From IMG/VR virus record IMGVR_UViG_3300034101_005859, positions 1-64,000 of that record: 64,000 nt of DNA, one strand, 5' to 3'. Below are positions 24,247 to 32,914 of the stretch, one piece after another (position 1 is the stretch's first letter; every line of letters starts with the position of its first letter). The notes under the pieces are model-generated. The model was not told where the DNA came from. It saw only the letters and a list, made by a program, of their open reading frames with translations, and did not search any database. The position numbers and the translations under genes are program-made. This DNA is from a virus.

Positions 24247-25382
24247 GGCATTTCCTCTAGTGGCATGTCTTTTTGACCGTGGTCGTGAAGCAAATCCATT
24301 TCCTTGAATGACCCATAGTCAAACTCGACTCTTTCAACTGCATTGCATACGGTCCACGCCAATTCAAAACCGTATCTTGCAACTTTTTCAAGACCTTCAT
24401 AATTGATCTTGTCAGCAGTATCTCTGGGGGTGTGATAGTATTCATGCAATCCAGTATGAAGGAACGCTATCGGCACTCTTTTATTATAGAAGGGTGCGTG
24501 ATCACTTCCACCAGAGCCTCTCAAAGTTACATTTTTTGCAAAAGAATATTTTTCTGTCAGTTGCTTAATGATAAAGCCAATATCTGGCGAACTTGATCCA
24601 TCATCAAAAGCAACTGTTTTGCTTTTGCCAAGATAACCAATCATGTCCATATTCAACATGAAAATGTGTTTCTTGATATTTGGATTTCCTTTTGGGAATT
24701 TGGGATTGTTCACATAATGGATACTACCAAGAAGTCCCATTTCTTCTGCTGAGAATGCCATAAGAACAATCGTTCTTTTGTTTTGCCCTTTCATAGCAGA
24801 CAATGCTTCTGCCATTTCAATCAAGGCCGCAGTTCCACTTGCATTATCGTCTGCTCCATTATGAATCCTTCCTCCTCCTGTGCGACTGTATGTTGGACCA
24901 TATCCTATATGGTCCATGTGGGCACCAATCACAACTACTTCATCCTTAAGGACAGGATCGTTTCCTTCTAGAACTGCATAGATGTTCTGTGTAAAATCAT
25001 CGCCAATTTCATTCTTGGGGCCGGGATTGACTCTTTTGATGTTGAATTTATCGTATTCCGCTGAAAGTCCTTTGTCGTCAAATTTCTTCTTGATGTATTC
25101 AGCAGCAGTTTTATTGCCCTTCTTGCCAGACATTCTTCCTTCTAATTCATTTGAAGCAAGGTATTCAAGATGTGTCCTCAAATCGATTCTGTCGATTTTG
25201 GATATTGCCTCTGCAATTGTTAATTTGGGAGGTTCTTCTTTTTTTTCTGGTTTCTTTTCTACTTTATTTTCAAAGGGGCTTTCTGGATGATTTTGTTCAT
25301 GTTGTGAATTTCTTTCCTTATTTAACAGTATTGCCAACAGTAAGAAGCCAAGAGCCAACACGCATATGTGCAACTTTTTCAT
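24243..25382 (-). CDS. Exported/anchored M28 zinc aminopeptidase
   Basis: 379 residues. Residues 4-20 are a hydrophobic signal or anchor (LHICVLALGFLLLAILL), followed by a charged Glu/Lys/Pro linker. All M28 metal and catalytic residues are visible: H155/D157 in GAHMDHIGYG, D178 in NGADDNASG, E213/E214 in SAEEMGLLGS, D246 in LNMDMIG, and a late His in HEYYHTPRDT. This family removes N-terminal residues from peptides using two zincs. It would act in the periplasm or at the membrane. GAGGT precedes the ATG and a TATATAGT box lies ~30 bases upstream. Confidence 0.88.
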   Translation of the reverse strand: MKKLHICVLALGFLLLAILLNKERNSQHEQNHPESPFENKVEKKPEKKEEPPKLTIAEAISKIDRIDLRTHLEYLASNELEGRMSGKKGNKTAAEYIKKKFDDKGLSAEYDKFNIKRVNPGPKNEIGDDFTQNIYAVLEGNDPVLKDEVVVIGAHMDHIGYGPTYSRTGGGRIHNGADDNASGTAALIEMAEALSAMKGQNKRTIVLMAFSAEEMGLLGSIHYVNNPKFPKGNPNIKKHIFMLNMDMIGYLGKSKTVAFDDGSSSPDIGFIIKQLTEKYSFAKNVTLRGSGGSDHAPFYNKRVPIAFLHTGLHEYYHTPRDTADKINYEGLEKVARYGFELAWTVCNAVERVEFDYGSFKEMDLLHDHGQKDMPLEEMP

Positions 25383-25409
25383 ATAGACCTCTGTTTTGGA
25401 ATAGCCTAA

Positions 25410-25417
25410 ACTATATA
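25410..25417. promoter_or_regulatory. ACTATATA box between M28 and terminase genes
   Basis: ACTATATA on plus (TATATAGT on minus) in the 77-base gap between the divergent M28 and terminase genes. Confidence 0.3.
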
Positions 25418-25459
25418 CATTATCTTAGTTTTGTCTTAAAAAAACTATAAATTAATTGG

Positions 25460-27322
25460 ATGCAAATGGAAGAAACCCGTTATTTCAAAAGCGCAAAAGA
25501 TTCCGTCTGGAGAAGTAATTTCAAAAGCTTGGATGATTATTACCGTTCTGGAGGCAATTATGATCCAGAAATAGGAAGGTTGCAGTATGATCCAAAGTAT
25601 TACAACTTCGACAAATTTGAATTGCAAATAGATCCTGATGAACCTTTAGAAAATATTGAAAAATATGATCCTATCAGACGCAAAAAGGAAATGATAAAAT
25701 GCTCTGATAGTTTTGCATACTTTTGTCACAAGTATGTCAAAATTCTTCACCCAATGCGTGGATTAATTCCTTTTGTGCTTTACAAATACCAAAGAAAAAC
25801 CATATACGATTACGAGACCAATCGTTTCAATATTATTTCAAAATTCCGTCAGGGCGGTTTGACTACCGTAACTCTTTTGTGGGGTTTGTGGAGATGCATG
25901 TTTCAGTTAGACCAGCAAATCATGCTTATTTCCAAAACAGATCGTGAAGCCACCGACATCGGCATGATGGCAGACCGTGCTTGCGAAAACTTGCCAGAAT
26001 GGCTCAAGCCTAAGAAAGATGGAAAGTGGAACGACCACTTAAAGCAATTCACTGATACTGGTTCTGCTTTGAAGTTTTACTCTCCAGAAGCTGCCCGTGG
26101 TAAATCAGTAACATTCCTTATTGTTGACGAATGTGCGTTCATTGATGACATGGAAAAGCACTGGAAAGCCATGTGGCCCATTCTTTCAACAGGTGGTTCA
26201 TGCACATTGATTTCAACGGTAAATGGTTTGGGAAACTGGTATGAACAAACTTATCGTGAAGCTAAAGACCGCTTAAACAAGTTCCATGTGATTGATCTCG
26301 ATTATTGGGAACATCCAGACTACAACGATGAGAGTTGGGTATCTGAACAAAAAGCGCAGCTTGGAGAAAAGGGTTTTCGCCAAGAAGTTTTGCGTGAGTT
26401 TCAAGGATCAGGAGAAACTTATTTTAGTGCCAAGATCATCAACGGCTTGACCGAACAAACAAGAAGTAATTATCCAAGTCGTAAGTTATTTCCCAAATGG
26501 GCAAACCAAGCTGGAAGAGTTGCTCAACTTGATAACGACGATAACAAGGGAGCTATGTGGATTTGGAAAGAACCTGTTGAAGGTCATGAGTATATTCTTT
26601 CCGCCGACTGTGCCGAAGGTCAGGCTGAAAACAATGATAGCAGCGTTTTTCATATCATTGACACAGCGACTCTTGAACAGGTTGTGGAATTTTATTCCAA
26701 TCTAATCATCCCACACGAATTTTCCCAAGTTATCAATGAGGTTGCAACATTTTACAATAACGCATTAGTGGTTGTTGAGAATATGGGTCCGGGCACCGCT
26801 GTTCTTAGCGCCTTGCAGCACACTCTTTATTACGATAACTTATATTTTGAAAACAACAAAAACGCAAATGCGAAACCGGGCATAAAGATAGGCCAATCTA
26901 ACAGATCACTTTATCTTGAATCTTTGCAAAATAGGCTCACTAATCAAACAGTCAGAATCAACAGTATGAGATTTGTTTGTGAGCTACAAACTTTTGAATA
27001 TAATAAAGTAACAAGAAAGGCTCAGGCTCAAAAAGGCAAACACGATGATGCAATCATGGCAATGTGCATAGCACTTTATGTTCGTGATACTCTTCTCCGT
27101 GATTTGCCTATGGGAGCAGAAAGACCAAAAGAATCAGTTCAGATAATCAAGAATGCTGTTTATGAAGAAATTAAAAAACAACTTTTGGAAGGTTCTCCAG
27201 AAGATTTGCTAGCCGATGATGAAATTGATATTCTAGCACCAGAAAAAGATTCATACTATGGTGGTTATACTTACATACCTGAAAGAAAGTATGACAAATT
27301 ACTCAGGGAATTTGGATTTTGA
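25460..27322 (+). CDS. Terminase large subunit (gp17 type)
   Basis: 620 residues, the packaging motor that pumps and cuts DNA at the portal. ATPase part: Walker A-like SKFRQGGLTT (127-136), Walker B FLIVDE (219-224) with E224 catalytic, and coupling motif LISTVNG. Nuclease part: ILSADCAEG, VVVENMGPG and KHDDAIMAMCIA supply the acidic residues of the RNase H-like fold. Length matches T4 gp17 (610). The start at 25460 has a weak ribosome site. No small terminase was recognised nearby. Confidence 0.95.
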   Translation: MQMEETRYFKSAKDSVWRSNFKSLDDYYRSGGNYDPEIGRLQYDPKYYNFDKFELQIDPDEPLENIEKYDPIRRKKEMIKCSDSFAYFCHKYVKILHPMRGLIPFVLYKYQRKTIYDYETNRFNIISKFRQGGLTTVTLLWGLWRCMFQLDQQIMLISKTDREATDIGMMADRACENLPEWLKPKKDGKWNDHLKQFTDTGSALKFYSPEAARGKSVTFLIVDECAFIDDMEKHWKAMWPILSTGGSCTLISTVNGLGNWYEQTYREAKDRLNKFHVIDLDYWEHPDYNDESWVSEQKAQLGEKGFRQEVLREFQGSGETYFSAKIINGLTEQTRSNYPSRKLFPKWANQAGRVAQLDNDDNKGAMWIWKEPVEGHEYILSADCAEGQAENNDSSVFHIIDTATLEQVVEFYSNLIIPHEFSQVINEVATFYNNALVVVENMGPGTAVLSALQHTLYYDNLYFENNKNANAKPGIKIGQSNRSLYLESLQNRLTNQTVRINSMRFVCELQTFEYNKVTRKAQAQKGKHDDAIMAMCIALYVRDTLLRDLPMGAERPKESVQIIKNAVYEEIKKQLLEGSPEDLLADDEIDILAPEKDSYYGGYTYIPERKYDKLLREFGF

Positions 27323-27324
27323 AA

Positions 27325-28302
27325 ATGTATAAAAATTTATCAGACTATATCTCAAAAAAATCAATTCAACTTACAACTGTTAGAATGTCTCTTGATTTTT
27401 ATCGTGAGAATTTGACAACATCGCTATCTGGACTTGTAATGAAAAGCGATGATAAAAGCCGTGATGCTCTAAGAAGAACTATAGACTGTGAAAAAATAAA
27501 AAATGCATTGGAAGAAGCGGATTATCCTTTTATAGAATCCTTTATGATCTGCCTTGAACAAGGCAATTCAAAAAAAATATTAAACCATATACAAAAAATT
27601 GAAGATTGGATTTTTGAGAATTCTCTCGATGAATCAATTGTCAATTTGATTGAATCTGAATTTTGGCTTTATCAATCAAACATATTAAAAAAAGAAATAG
27701 AACCTGAAGATGTTGATTATGCAATCGAATCATTAACTGATAAGTCAACATTTGTCCTTGAAGAAATGGTATTGAAAATAGAAAATGAATTGAGCAAAAT
27801 TGAATGGGATAATCATCCAATTATGATAAAAGCTTTGCCTTCTGATAAATGGATTGCTGAAAAAGCTCGTGTTGAAATAGGAAATCAATTTGTTTCAAGT
27901 TTTGATTTACTCAAAGAGACAAATGGTTTTGTTATTGAAAATATTGTTTTGAGTGAAATGCCTGAAAGAATGAAGAATCAAATTCAGGCTTTAATGCAAA
28001 GACTCAAGGAAAGCCCAAAAATTAAGCAATTGGTAACTTTGTACATGTCGAAACCTGTAGTGAATAGAGACTTATTTGAAAATAAGAGAAAACAAATAGC
28101 TTTGGGAATAAAAACATTTCTTCCTAAAGGAACAATCCTCACGAATGTTCCGATTGATGAAAACCAAGATATATGGAAAGTAAAAATAGAGAAAATAAAT
28201 CTTCTTAAGTCTCTTCAAGAAGGAGATGTTTCTGGATTCAAGATTATTGGTGAATCTAATTTGAGATGGATAGAATTGTTTAGGAGACAAAATGAAAAAT
28301 AA
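27325..28302 (+). CDS. Hypothetical protein downstream of terminase
   Basis: 325 residues from ATG 27325, 2 bases after the terminase stop; a TTG at 27319 is possible. Mostly helical and charged with no Cys cluster or known motif. The C-terminus is beta-like (WKVKIEKINLLKSLQEG, FKIIGESNLRWIELF). Co-transcription with terminase suggests a head-completion or packaging role, which is inference. Confidence 0.6.
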   Translation: MYKNLSDYISKKSIQLTTVRMSLDFYRENLTTSLSGLVMKSDDKSRDALRRTIDCEKIKNALEEADYPFIESFMICLEQGNSKKILNHIQKIEDWIFENSLDESIVNLIESEFWLYQSNILKKEIEPEDVDYAIESLTDKSTFVLEEMVLKIENELSKIEWDNHPIMIKALPSDKWIAEKARVEIGNQFVSSFDLLKETNGFVIENIVLSEMPERMKNQIQALMQRLKESPKIKQLVTLYMSKPVVNRDLFENKRKQIALGIKTFLPKGTILTNVPIDENQDIWKVKIEKINLLKSLQEGDVSGFKIIGESNLRWIELFRRQNEK

Positions 28303-28633
28303 TACCGAAGCACTCAAGAATTCACTTCGTCAAGCGTTGTTGAATGCTCCAGATGACTTTGCTCTCAATGATGCCAAGTCATTGATTGTCCGTGCATTGG
28401 ATGTTGTGGAATCTTTAGAAAAAAAGAGATCAATTCGTGAATCAAATCAAGAGAAAAGAAAATTAGAATTATCAGTCAAAAAATATGATTATTTCAACAC
28501 ACTAAAGGTAATCGACAAAGAAATTAATTCTGAGAAAACAAAGTTGGAAGAAATTAAAAATAAACGAAATTCCAAAAAACTCTTGGATTATCCAGAAGAA
28601 GAAAGCGGAGAAATACAAAATGTTTTTGGATAA
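28292..28633 (+). CDS. Small coiled-coil protein
   Basis: 113 residues, overlapping the previous gene by 11 bases with AGGAG upstream. Mainly one long helix with heptad character (DKEINSEKTKLEEIKNKRNSKK). No family recognised. It is in the terminase operon. Confidence 0.6.
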   Translation: MKNNTEALKNSLRQALLNAPDDFALNDAKSLIVRALDVVESLEKKRSIRESNQEKRKLELSVKKYDYFNTLKVIDKEINSEKTKLEEIKNKRNSKKLLDYPEEESGEIQNVFG

Positions 28634-29132
28634 TTCTTATATCATAGCTGAATTACCAGATTTAATTTCAGATGAAATTATTTCTTGGTGTTATGATCAA
28701 GTTGAAGATAGTTGTTTATATATCAACGGAGATCAATACGGTAGAGTTCACGATGTTCATGTTACTGTTTTAAGTAATTTGAAAAAACAATCTATAAGAA
28801 ATATAAAACAATCTATTGTAGAAGAAAGTTTATTTAATTGTATATTAGGTGATATAAAATTATTTACGACAAACAGTAAGTTTGATGTTTTATATGTTGA
28901 AATAACAAACAACGATATAATAGATGTAAACAAAAAACTTTCAAAAAACATAGATTTCGATAATTTTTATTCTTTTTTTATTCCTCATGTTACAATTTGC
29001 TACATGAAAAAAGGAATAGGAGAAAAATTCTTGGGTAATAAATACTTTAACGGTAAGAGTTTCAATGTGAGAGAATTAATTTATTCTTCTCCAGAAAATC
29101 AAATAAAATTTAGTCTTGGAGATTTCAAATGA
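28620..29132 (+). CDS. 2H phosphoesterase-like protein, candidate anti-CBASS nuclease
   Basis: 170 residues with the two HxT motifs of the 2H phosphoesterase fold: H47-V-T49 in VHDVHVTVL and H123-V-T125 in FFIPHVTICYM, each on a strand, 76 residues apart. The family includes 2',3'-cyclic phosphodiesterases, RNA ligases and phage Acb1 (T4 57B), which destroys cyclic nucleotide signals of CBASS immunity. Size and His spacing are close to Acb1. The alternative is RNA end repair. GGAG upstream, overlaps the preceding gene by 14 bases. Confidence 0.68.
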   Translation: MFLDNSYIIAELPDLISDEIISWCYDQVEDSCLYINGDQYGRVHDVHVTVLSNLKKQSIRNIKQSIVEESLFNCILGDIKLFTTNSKFDVLYVEITNNDIIDVNKKLSKNIDFDNFYSFFIPHVTICYMKKGIGEKFLGNKYFNGKSFNVRELIYSSPENQIKFSLGDFK

Positions 29133-29638
29133 CAAATAATTGGCGTGGAATATTGAAAATAGAAACAATTCAACATATTAGGAATGGCAAAGTCATTTGG
29201 GAAGACCGTAATATTCACAATACTCTTCATCAATTGGGTGAAGCGTTTCTTTTAACAGCATGTTTTGCAAATGATGGCTCTATATTGCCAAACAATTATT
29301 ACTTTGGACTCGATAACAGAACAACAATTTCAATTAATGATACAATTTCATCATTGATTGATGAGCCAGTATCTGGAGGATATGCCAGAATTCCAATAAG
29401 TTCGTCGAGTGGATTCACAATCACTTCAATAGGAGGCATCTATCGTGCAGTAACGCCAACTCTGATTTATACTGGAGCATCATCAGGATTCGGACCTGTT
29501 AAAAATCTTTTCATGGTCACAACTCCCGACAACACAGGAACACTTGTCTCATCTGCGCCACTTAGTTCTTCTATAACATTGGCAAGCGGAGATAGTGTTA
29601 ACCTGAAAATGTCATTGCAACTACACGATTGCCCCTAA
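29129..29638 (+). CDS. Probable tail/fibre protein
   Basis: 169 residues. Pattern NGKVIWEDRNIHNTLHQLGEAFLL near the N-terminus then beta-rich Ser/Thr/Gly segments, like small phage tail proteins that start with a strand-helix cap; the gene at 50952-51434 has the same architecture (NTVLNNGREALAASL). It overlaps the 2H gene by 4 bases (ATGA). Ends convergent with the gene at 29635. Confidence 0.55.
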   Translation: MTNNWRGILKIETIQHIRNGKVIWEDRNIHNTLHQLGEAFLLTACFANDGSILPNNYYFGLDNRTTISINDTISSLIDEPVSGGYARIPISSSSGFTITSIGGIYRAVTPTLIYTGASSGFGPVKNLFMVTTPDNTGTLVSSAPLSSSITLASGDSVNLKMSLQLHDCP

Positions 29639-30081
29639 CCCATAGTGTCAAGCAGAATTTCAATAGGCTTTATTTCAATAAAATGCACAAGGTGGTGCAA
29701 AGAATCATTGATTAACAATTTTTGATATAATTTGAAATCGCATTTAGATTCTCCTCCATCTTTATAATCAAGCAAATTTTCCGAAGTTCCTATTTTCTTT
29801 TGGATGGCAATTTTTCCTTCTCCTTCAATGTATTCTTCATCTTTATTGATGCTTGGCATCCAAATCTCAAATCCTTCATCATCTTGTTTAATGTTTGCGC
29901 CAGTTTTCGGATTATAAATTTTGTATTTACAAAAAATTTCCTGTGCTGGTTCTGATGTGTTTCCTTTTTGGAACCATACTGGTACGCAAACTCCAACTGT
30001 TTTTATTTCTTTGCCTTGATTCAGTTCATATCTTTGTTCCTTGGTAAGGTAAAGATGATGAGAAACGGTCAGTGTCGCCAT
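29635..30081 (-). CDS. Hypothetical protein
   Basis: 148 residues from ATG 30081 (GGAG upstream; an earlier in-frame ATG lies beyond the promoter-like box). Beta-rich with charged loops; ATLTVSHHLYLTKEQRYEL opens the protein. No family recognised. It faces the trypsin-like gene across a 51-base gap. Confidence 0.6.
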   Translation of the reverse strand: MATLTVSHHLYLTKEQRYELNQGKEIKTVGVCVPVWFQKGNTSEPAQEIFCKYKIYNPKTGANIKQDDEGFEIWMPSINKDEEYIEGEGKIAIQKKIGTSENLLDYKDGGESKCDFKLYQKLLINDSLHHLVHFIEIKPIEILLDTMG

Positions 30082-30097
30082 GATTGTTTTCTCCAAT

Positions 30098-30107
30098 ACT
30101 ATATATT
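30098..30107. promoter_or_regulatory. ACTATATATT box between divergent genes
   Basis: ACTATATATT (plus), 26 bases before ATG 30133 of the protease and 17 bases before ATG 30081 on the other strand. Identical to the minus-strand copy at 20591-20600. Confidence 0.4.
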
Positions 30108-30132
30108 TTACACAAATTATTGTGGAGTTCAA

Positions 30133-31029
30133 ATGCTTAAAAAATTAATTTATTCTCTTGCTTTGTGGATTTTTGCAATTACTCCTGTTAATTCATATCA
30201 AGACAATCCAAGGTTTTTTGATATTGATTCCCTTGACAGGATGCCGATTCTTGAGAGAGACAAGTTCGGCAATGAAAATCCAGCACCAATAGCTAGGCGT
30301 GGTCCTGAGTTCAGGAAATATTTGGCTCCTTCTGTAAAGATCATGGTAGGTGGAGCATCAGGATCAGGAACAATAATTCATTTCGATAATTTCAAAAAAA
30401 CAGCATATGTTGCTACATGTGGCCACTTGTGGGAACAAGGCATAATGAATGCAGAAGAAGGCAAAAAACGCAATTTGAAATGTAAAGTAATTGTTTGGTA
30501 TCACAACGACCAAAAACTAGATGCTCCTAAATCTTATGATGCAAATGTTATTTTCTATAGCTACATTAATGGCCAAGATACAGGTCTGATTACATTCAAA
30601 CCAGACTGGGAACCAAACTTTTTTCCTATTGGCCCTTCGGATTACAGGTATGTAAAGGGTCAGCATTCACATTCTGTTGGTTGTGATTCTGGAACAGAAA
30701 CAGCGCATTATGACATTGAAATGCTTGGCATAGATGGCGACGATTTGGTTACCCGCAATAATTCACCAAGGCCCGGAAGGAGTGGCGGAGGACTTATAGA
30801 TGATGATGGTAGTTATATAGGAACATGTTGGGGAACCCAGTACCGTGATGGTACTGGCAAAGGTTACTTTACACCATTGTTTGTAATTCATAAATTCTGG
30901 TCAAAACAAAAAGGATATGAATTCCTACTTAATCAAAAACAAGTAAGCGGAAATGCCAAGCAAATTAAAATCAAAGATCATAGTGGTTCAAAAGAGGAAT
31001 TCAGACCAGAATATATTTTGTTGCCCTGA
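30133..31029 (+). CDS. Exported trypsin-like serine protease
   Basis: 298 residues from ATG 30133 (GTGGAG upstream). The first ~21 residues are a signal peptide (KKLIYSLALWIFAITPVNS). The chymotrypsin-fold triad is present: H98 in VATCGHLW, D149 in GQDTGLITF, and S217 in PGRSGGGLI, which is the GDSGG-type motif with Arg for Asp. Predicted to act outside the cytoplasm. Trypsin-fold proteases with signals are unexpected in a tailed phage. It could cleave host surface or periplasmic proteins, or aid lysis. Confidence 0.82.
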   Translation: MLKKLIYSLALWIFAITPVNSYQDNPRFFDIDSLDRMPILERDKFGNENPAPIARRGPEFRKYLAPSVKIMVGGASGSGTIIHFDNFKKTAYVATCGHLWEQGIMNAEEGKKRNLKCKVIVWYHNDQKLDAPKSYDANVIFYSYINGQDTGLITFKPDWEPNFFPIGPSDYRYVKGQHSHSVGCDSGTETAHYDIEMLGIDGDDLVTRNNSPRPGRSGGGLIDDDGSYIGTCWGTQYRDGTGKGYFTPLFVIHKFWSKQKGYEFLLNQKQVSGNAKQIKIKDHSGSKEEFRPEYILLP

Positions 31030-31033
31030 AAAA

Positions 31034-31810
31034 TTATGAAGTCCTAAATGCTGGACAGATTTTTCTCCAGTCGCATCTTCGGCATTGATCGCCAACTTTT
31101 CCATATGTGTCATCTGGATTTGTTGAGCGAATATGCTTGTATGTTTCATGAAGTTCTTGTTCTGCCGTCATGATGCTTTCTTCTGTAAACCTAGTCGATA
31201 TAAGATCGCCACCATCCAAATAGTATAGGGCTGCTCGGATGTTCTCTGGTTTAGCTCCAAAATGCTTATTGACTACTCTTGCATAGCATCTTAGTTGCAA
31301 GTCTTTTCCAATTGTGCTTGCGTTTTTACGCCACTTACCTTTTTTAGTTGTTTTGTAATCAAGTATGAAAAACTTGTCGCCACGAATAATCAGTCTGTCT
31401 ATCACGCCAGTAATCATGTGATTGTCAGGTGGATTCATGTCATATTTGAACATCCATTCGAGTTCTCCATCAAATCCTATAGTATCGCTTATTTTTTTGA
31501 TGTTTCTAATGTGTTCGGGAAGTTTTCTTTTATATTCAGTGTCTAAAACAAAAGGAGGCTTTCCTTCTTCGACAACAATTTCGCCTTTTATGCATGAAGA
31601 GGCGATTTCTTCAATTGGTTTTTTGCCTTGATTTTCCACATAAACTTCTGCTATTTTATGGACAAGTTTTCCGTAGCCGAAATAAGGTTGCACAGGTTCT
31701 TCGGAAACAAGCTTGAGGTGGTAGCGATATTTATATGCCAACTGGCAAGAGTCCCAAGTTTGTTTCCTTGAAACAGAGATATGTTCGCAAATTAGTTTAT
31801 TTTCTTCCAT
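31034..31810 (-). CDS. Cas4/RecB-like PD-(D/E)XK nuclease with Fe-S cysteines
   Basis: 258 residues from ATG 31810. The nuclease core has GKLVHKIAEVY, ITGVIDRLI (D) and FFILDYKTTKKG (D-x-K). An early Cys in QTWDSCQLAYKYRY plus three C-terminal Cys in QCRRCDWRKICPAF match the 4Fe-4S cluster of Cas4/AddB-like nucleases. Such enzymes process DNA ends in recombination. No CRISPR array or cas1/cas2 is present, so this is probably a phage recombination or replication nuclease. Divergent from the primase gene. Confidence 0.8.
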   Translation of the reverse strand: MEENKLICEHISVSRKQTWDSCQLAYKYRYHLKLVSEEPVQPYFGYGKLVHKIAEVYVENQGKKPIEEIASSCIKGEIVVEEGKPPFVLDTEYKRKLPEHIRNIKKISDTIGFDGELEWMFKYDMNPPDNHMITGVIDRLIIRGDKFFILDYKTTKKGKWRKNASTIGKDLQLRCYARVVNKHFGAKPENIRAALYYLDGGDLISTRFTEESIMTAEQELHETYKHIRSTNPDDTYGKVGDQCRRCDWRKICPAFRTS

Positions 31811-31849
31811 ATGATATTTTAGTATTATTGTTTGATAAAGGGAAGTGAA

Positions 31850-32914
31850 ATGGGTGTTTCTTTCAAGCATTTTGAGAAATGGGCCAAAGATCGATTTGGC
31901 GATGAAAATGTTTTGGTTCGTAGTCCAGAAATTAGGATACACAGTATATTTGAACCGGGAGACGATGATTTTCACTTGTGGTGCAGCCCAGATGGCGGCA
32001 AGCTCAAGCGTAAAAATGGTGCATATCATTGTTTCAAAACTGATAAAAAAGGAAGCCTTGTCAAACTGATCATGATTGTGGATTCCTGTGACCATGACAC
32101 TGCTCTGTCAAGGTTAAATGGAAGCAGGAGCATCCGTGATCTTGAGAAAGAATTGGAGGAAATGTTCTTAAAAGAAGATGGTCCTGTTATAGAATTCGAC
32201 ATAAAACCAATTGGACTGCCAATGCCCAGTGGTTGTCTTTTAATTTCAGATCTTGGACTCAATAACAGATGGAGGCAAAAAGCAGAGGGTTATTTGAATG
32301 GTCGAAAACTGCCAATTGATGGTTTGTATATTTGCGTGGATGGGAGATATAAGAACAGGATCGTCATACCATATTATGACAAAAAGGGAAAATTAATTTA
32401 TTACAATGGTCGTGCGCTACACGATTCAAAATGCAAATATCTCGGCCCACCTAAAGATGTTGGTGTTGGCAAGGAAGATGTTGTATTTATGGCTGGAAAA
32501 TGGCCAGAAGATGGAAGTCTTGTATACATCTGTGAAGGTGAATTCAACTCATTGAGCCTTAAACAGGCAGAACTAAATGCCGTTGCTTGCGGTGGCAAGA
32601 ACATGAGCGAAAAGCAGGCATTGATTCTTAAAAACTATAGAACAGTTCTTTGCCTAGACAGAGATCATGCTGGAAAGGCCGGAACGGCCAAGATGAGTTC
32701 AATGATAGCAACATTAGAAACTGCCAAAAACTCATCTGAAAAACTAATGTATGTGATTCCACCAAAAGGATACAACGACTGGAATGAGTTTTTGGTCAGG
32801 AACAGTCCAGCTATGTTGCATCATTACATCATCAAAAACCAAAGGCCCCTTGATTATTCGGGGCCTAGGGGTACTGTCGGAGATTACTTCGCATTTAGCG
32901 ATATATGGCAATAG
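31850..32914 (+). CDS. DNA primase (TOPRIM; DnaG/gp61 type)
   Basis: 354 residues from ATG 31850 (GGAAG upstream). The N-terminus carries a CHC2-like zinc-finger remnant (HLWCSPDGG, GAYHCFKTDKKGS). The TOPRIM core has VYICEGEFNSL (Glu), ACGGKN, and VLCLDRDHAGKAG (DxD). It makes RNA primers for lagging-strand synthesis. The last 30 codons contain a 7-bp hairpin (32843-32866). The Cas4-like nuclease is divergent. No helicase was seen in the window. Confidence 0.85.
   Translation: MGVSFKHFEKWAKDRFGDENVLVRSPEIRIHSIFEPGDDDFHLWCSPDGGKLKRKNGAYHCFKTDKKGSLVKLIMIVDSCDHDTALSRLNGSRSIRDLEKELEEMFLKEDGPVIEFDIKPIGLPMPSGCLLISDLGLNNRWRQKAEGYLNGRKLPIDGLYICVDGRYKNRIVIPYYDKKGKLIYYNGRALHDSKCKYLGPPKDVGVGKEDVVFMAGKWPEDGSLVYICEGEFNSLSLKQAELNAVACGGKNMSEKQALILKNYRTVLCLDRDHAGKAGTAKMSSMIATLETAKNSSEKLMYVIPPKGYNDWNEFLVRNSPAMLHHYIIKNQRPLDYSGPRGTVGDYFAFSDIWQ

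Noticed and set aside
31034-31810. Cas4-like nuclease as sign of a CRISPR-Cas system
   Set aside because: No cas1, cas2, effector or array in the window; phages commonly carry solitary Cas4-like nucleases.
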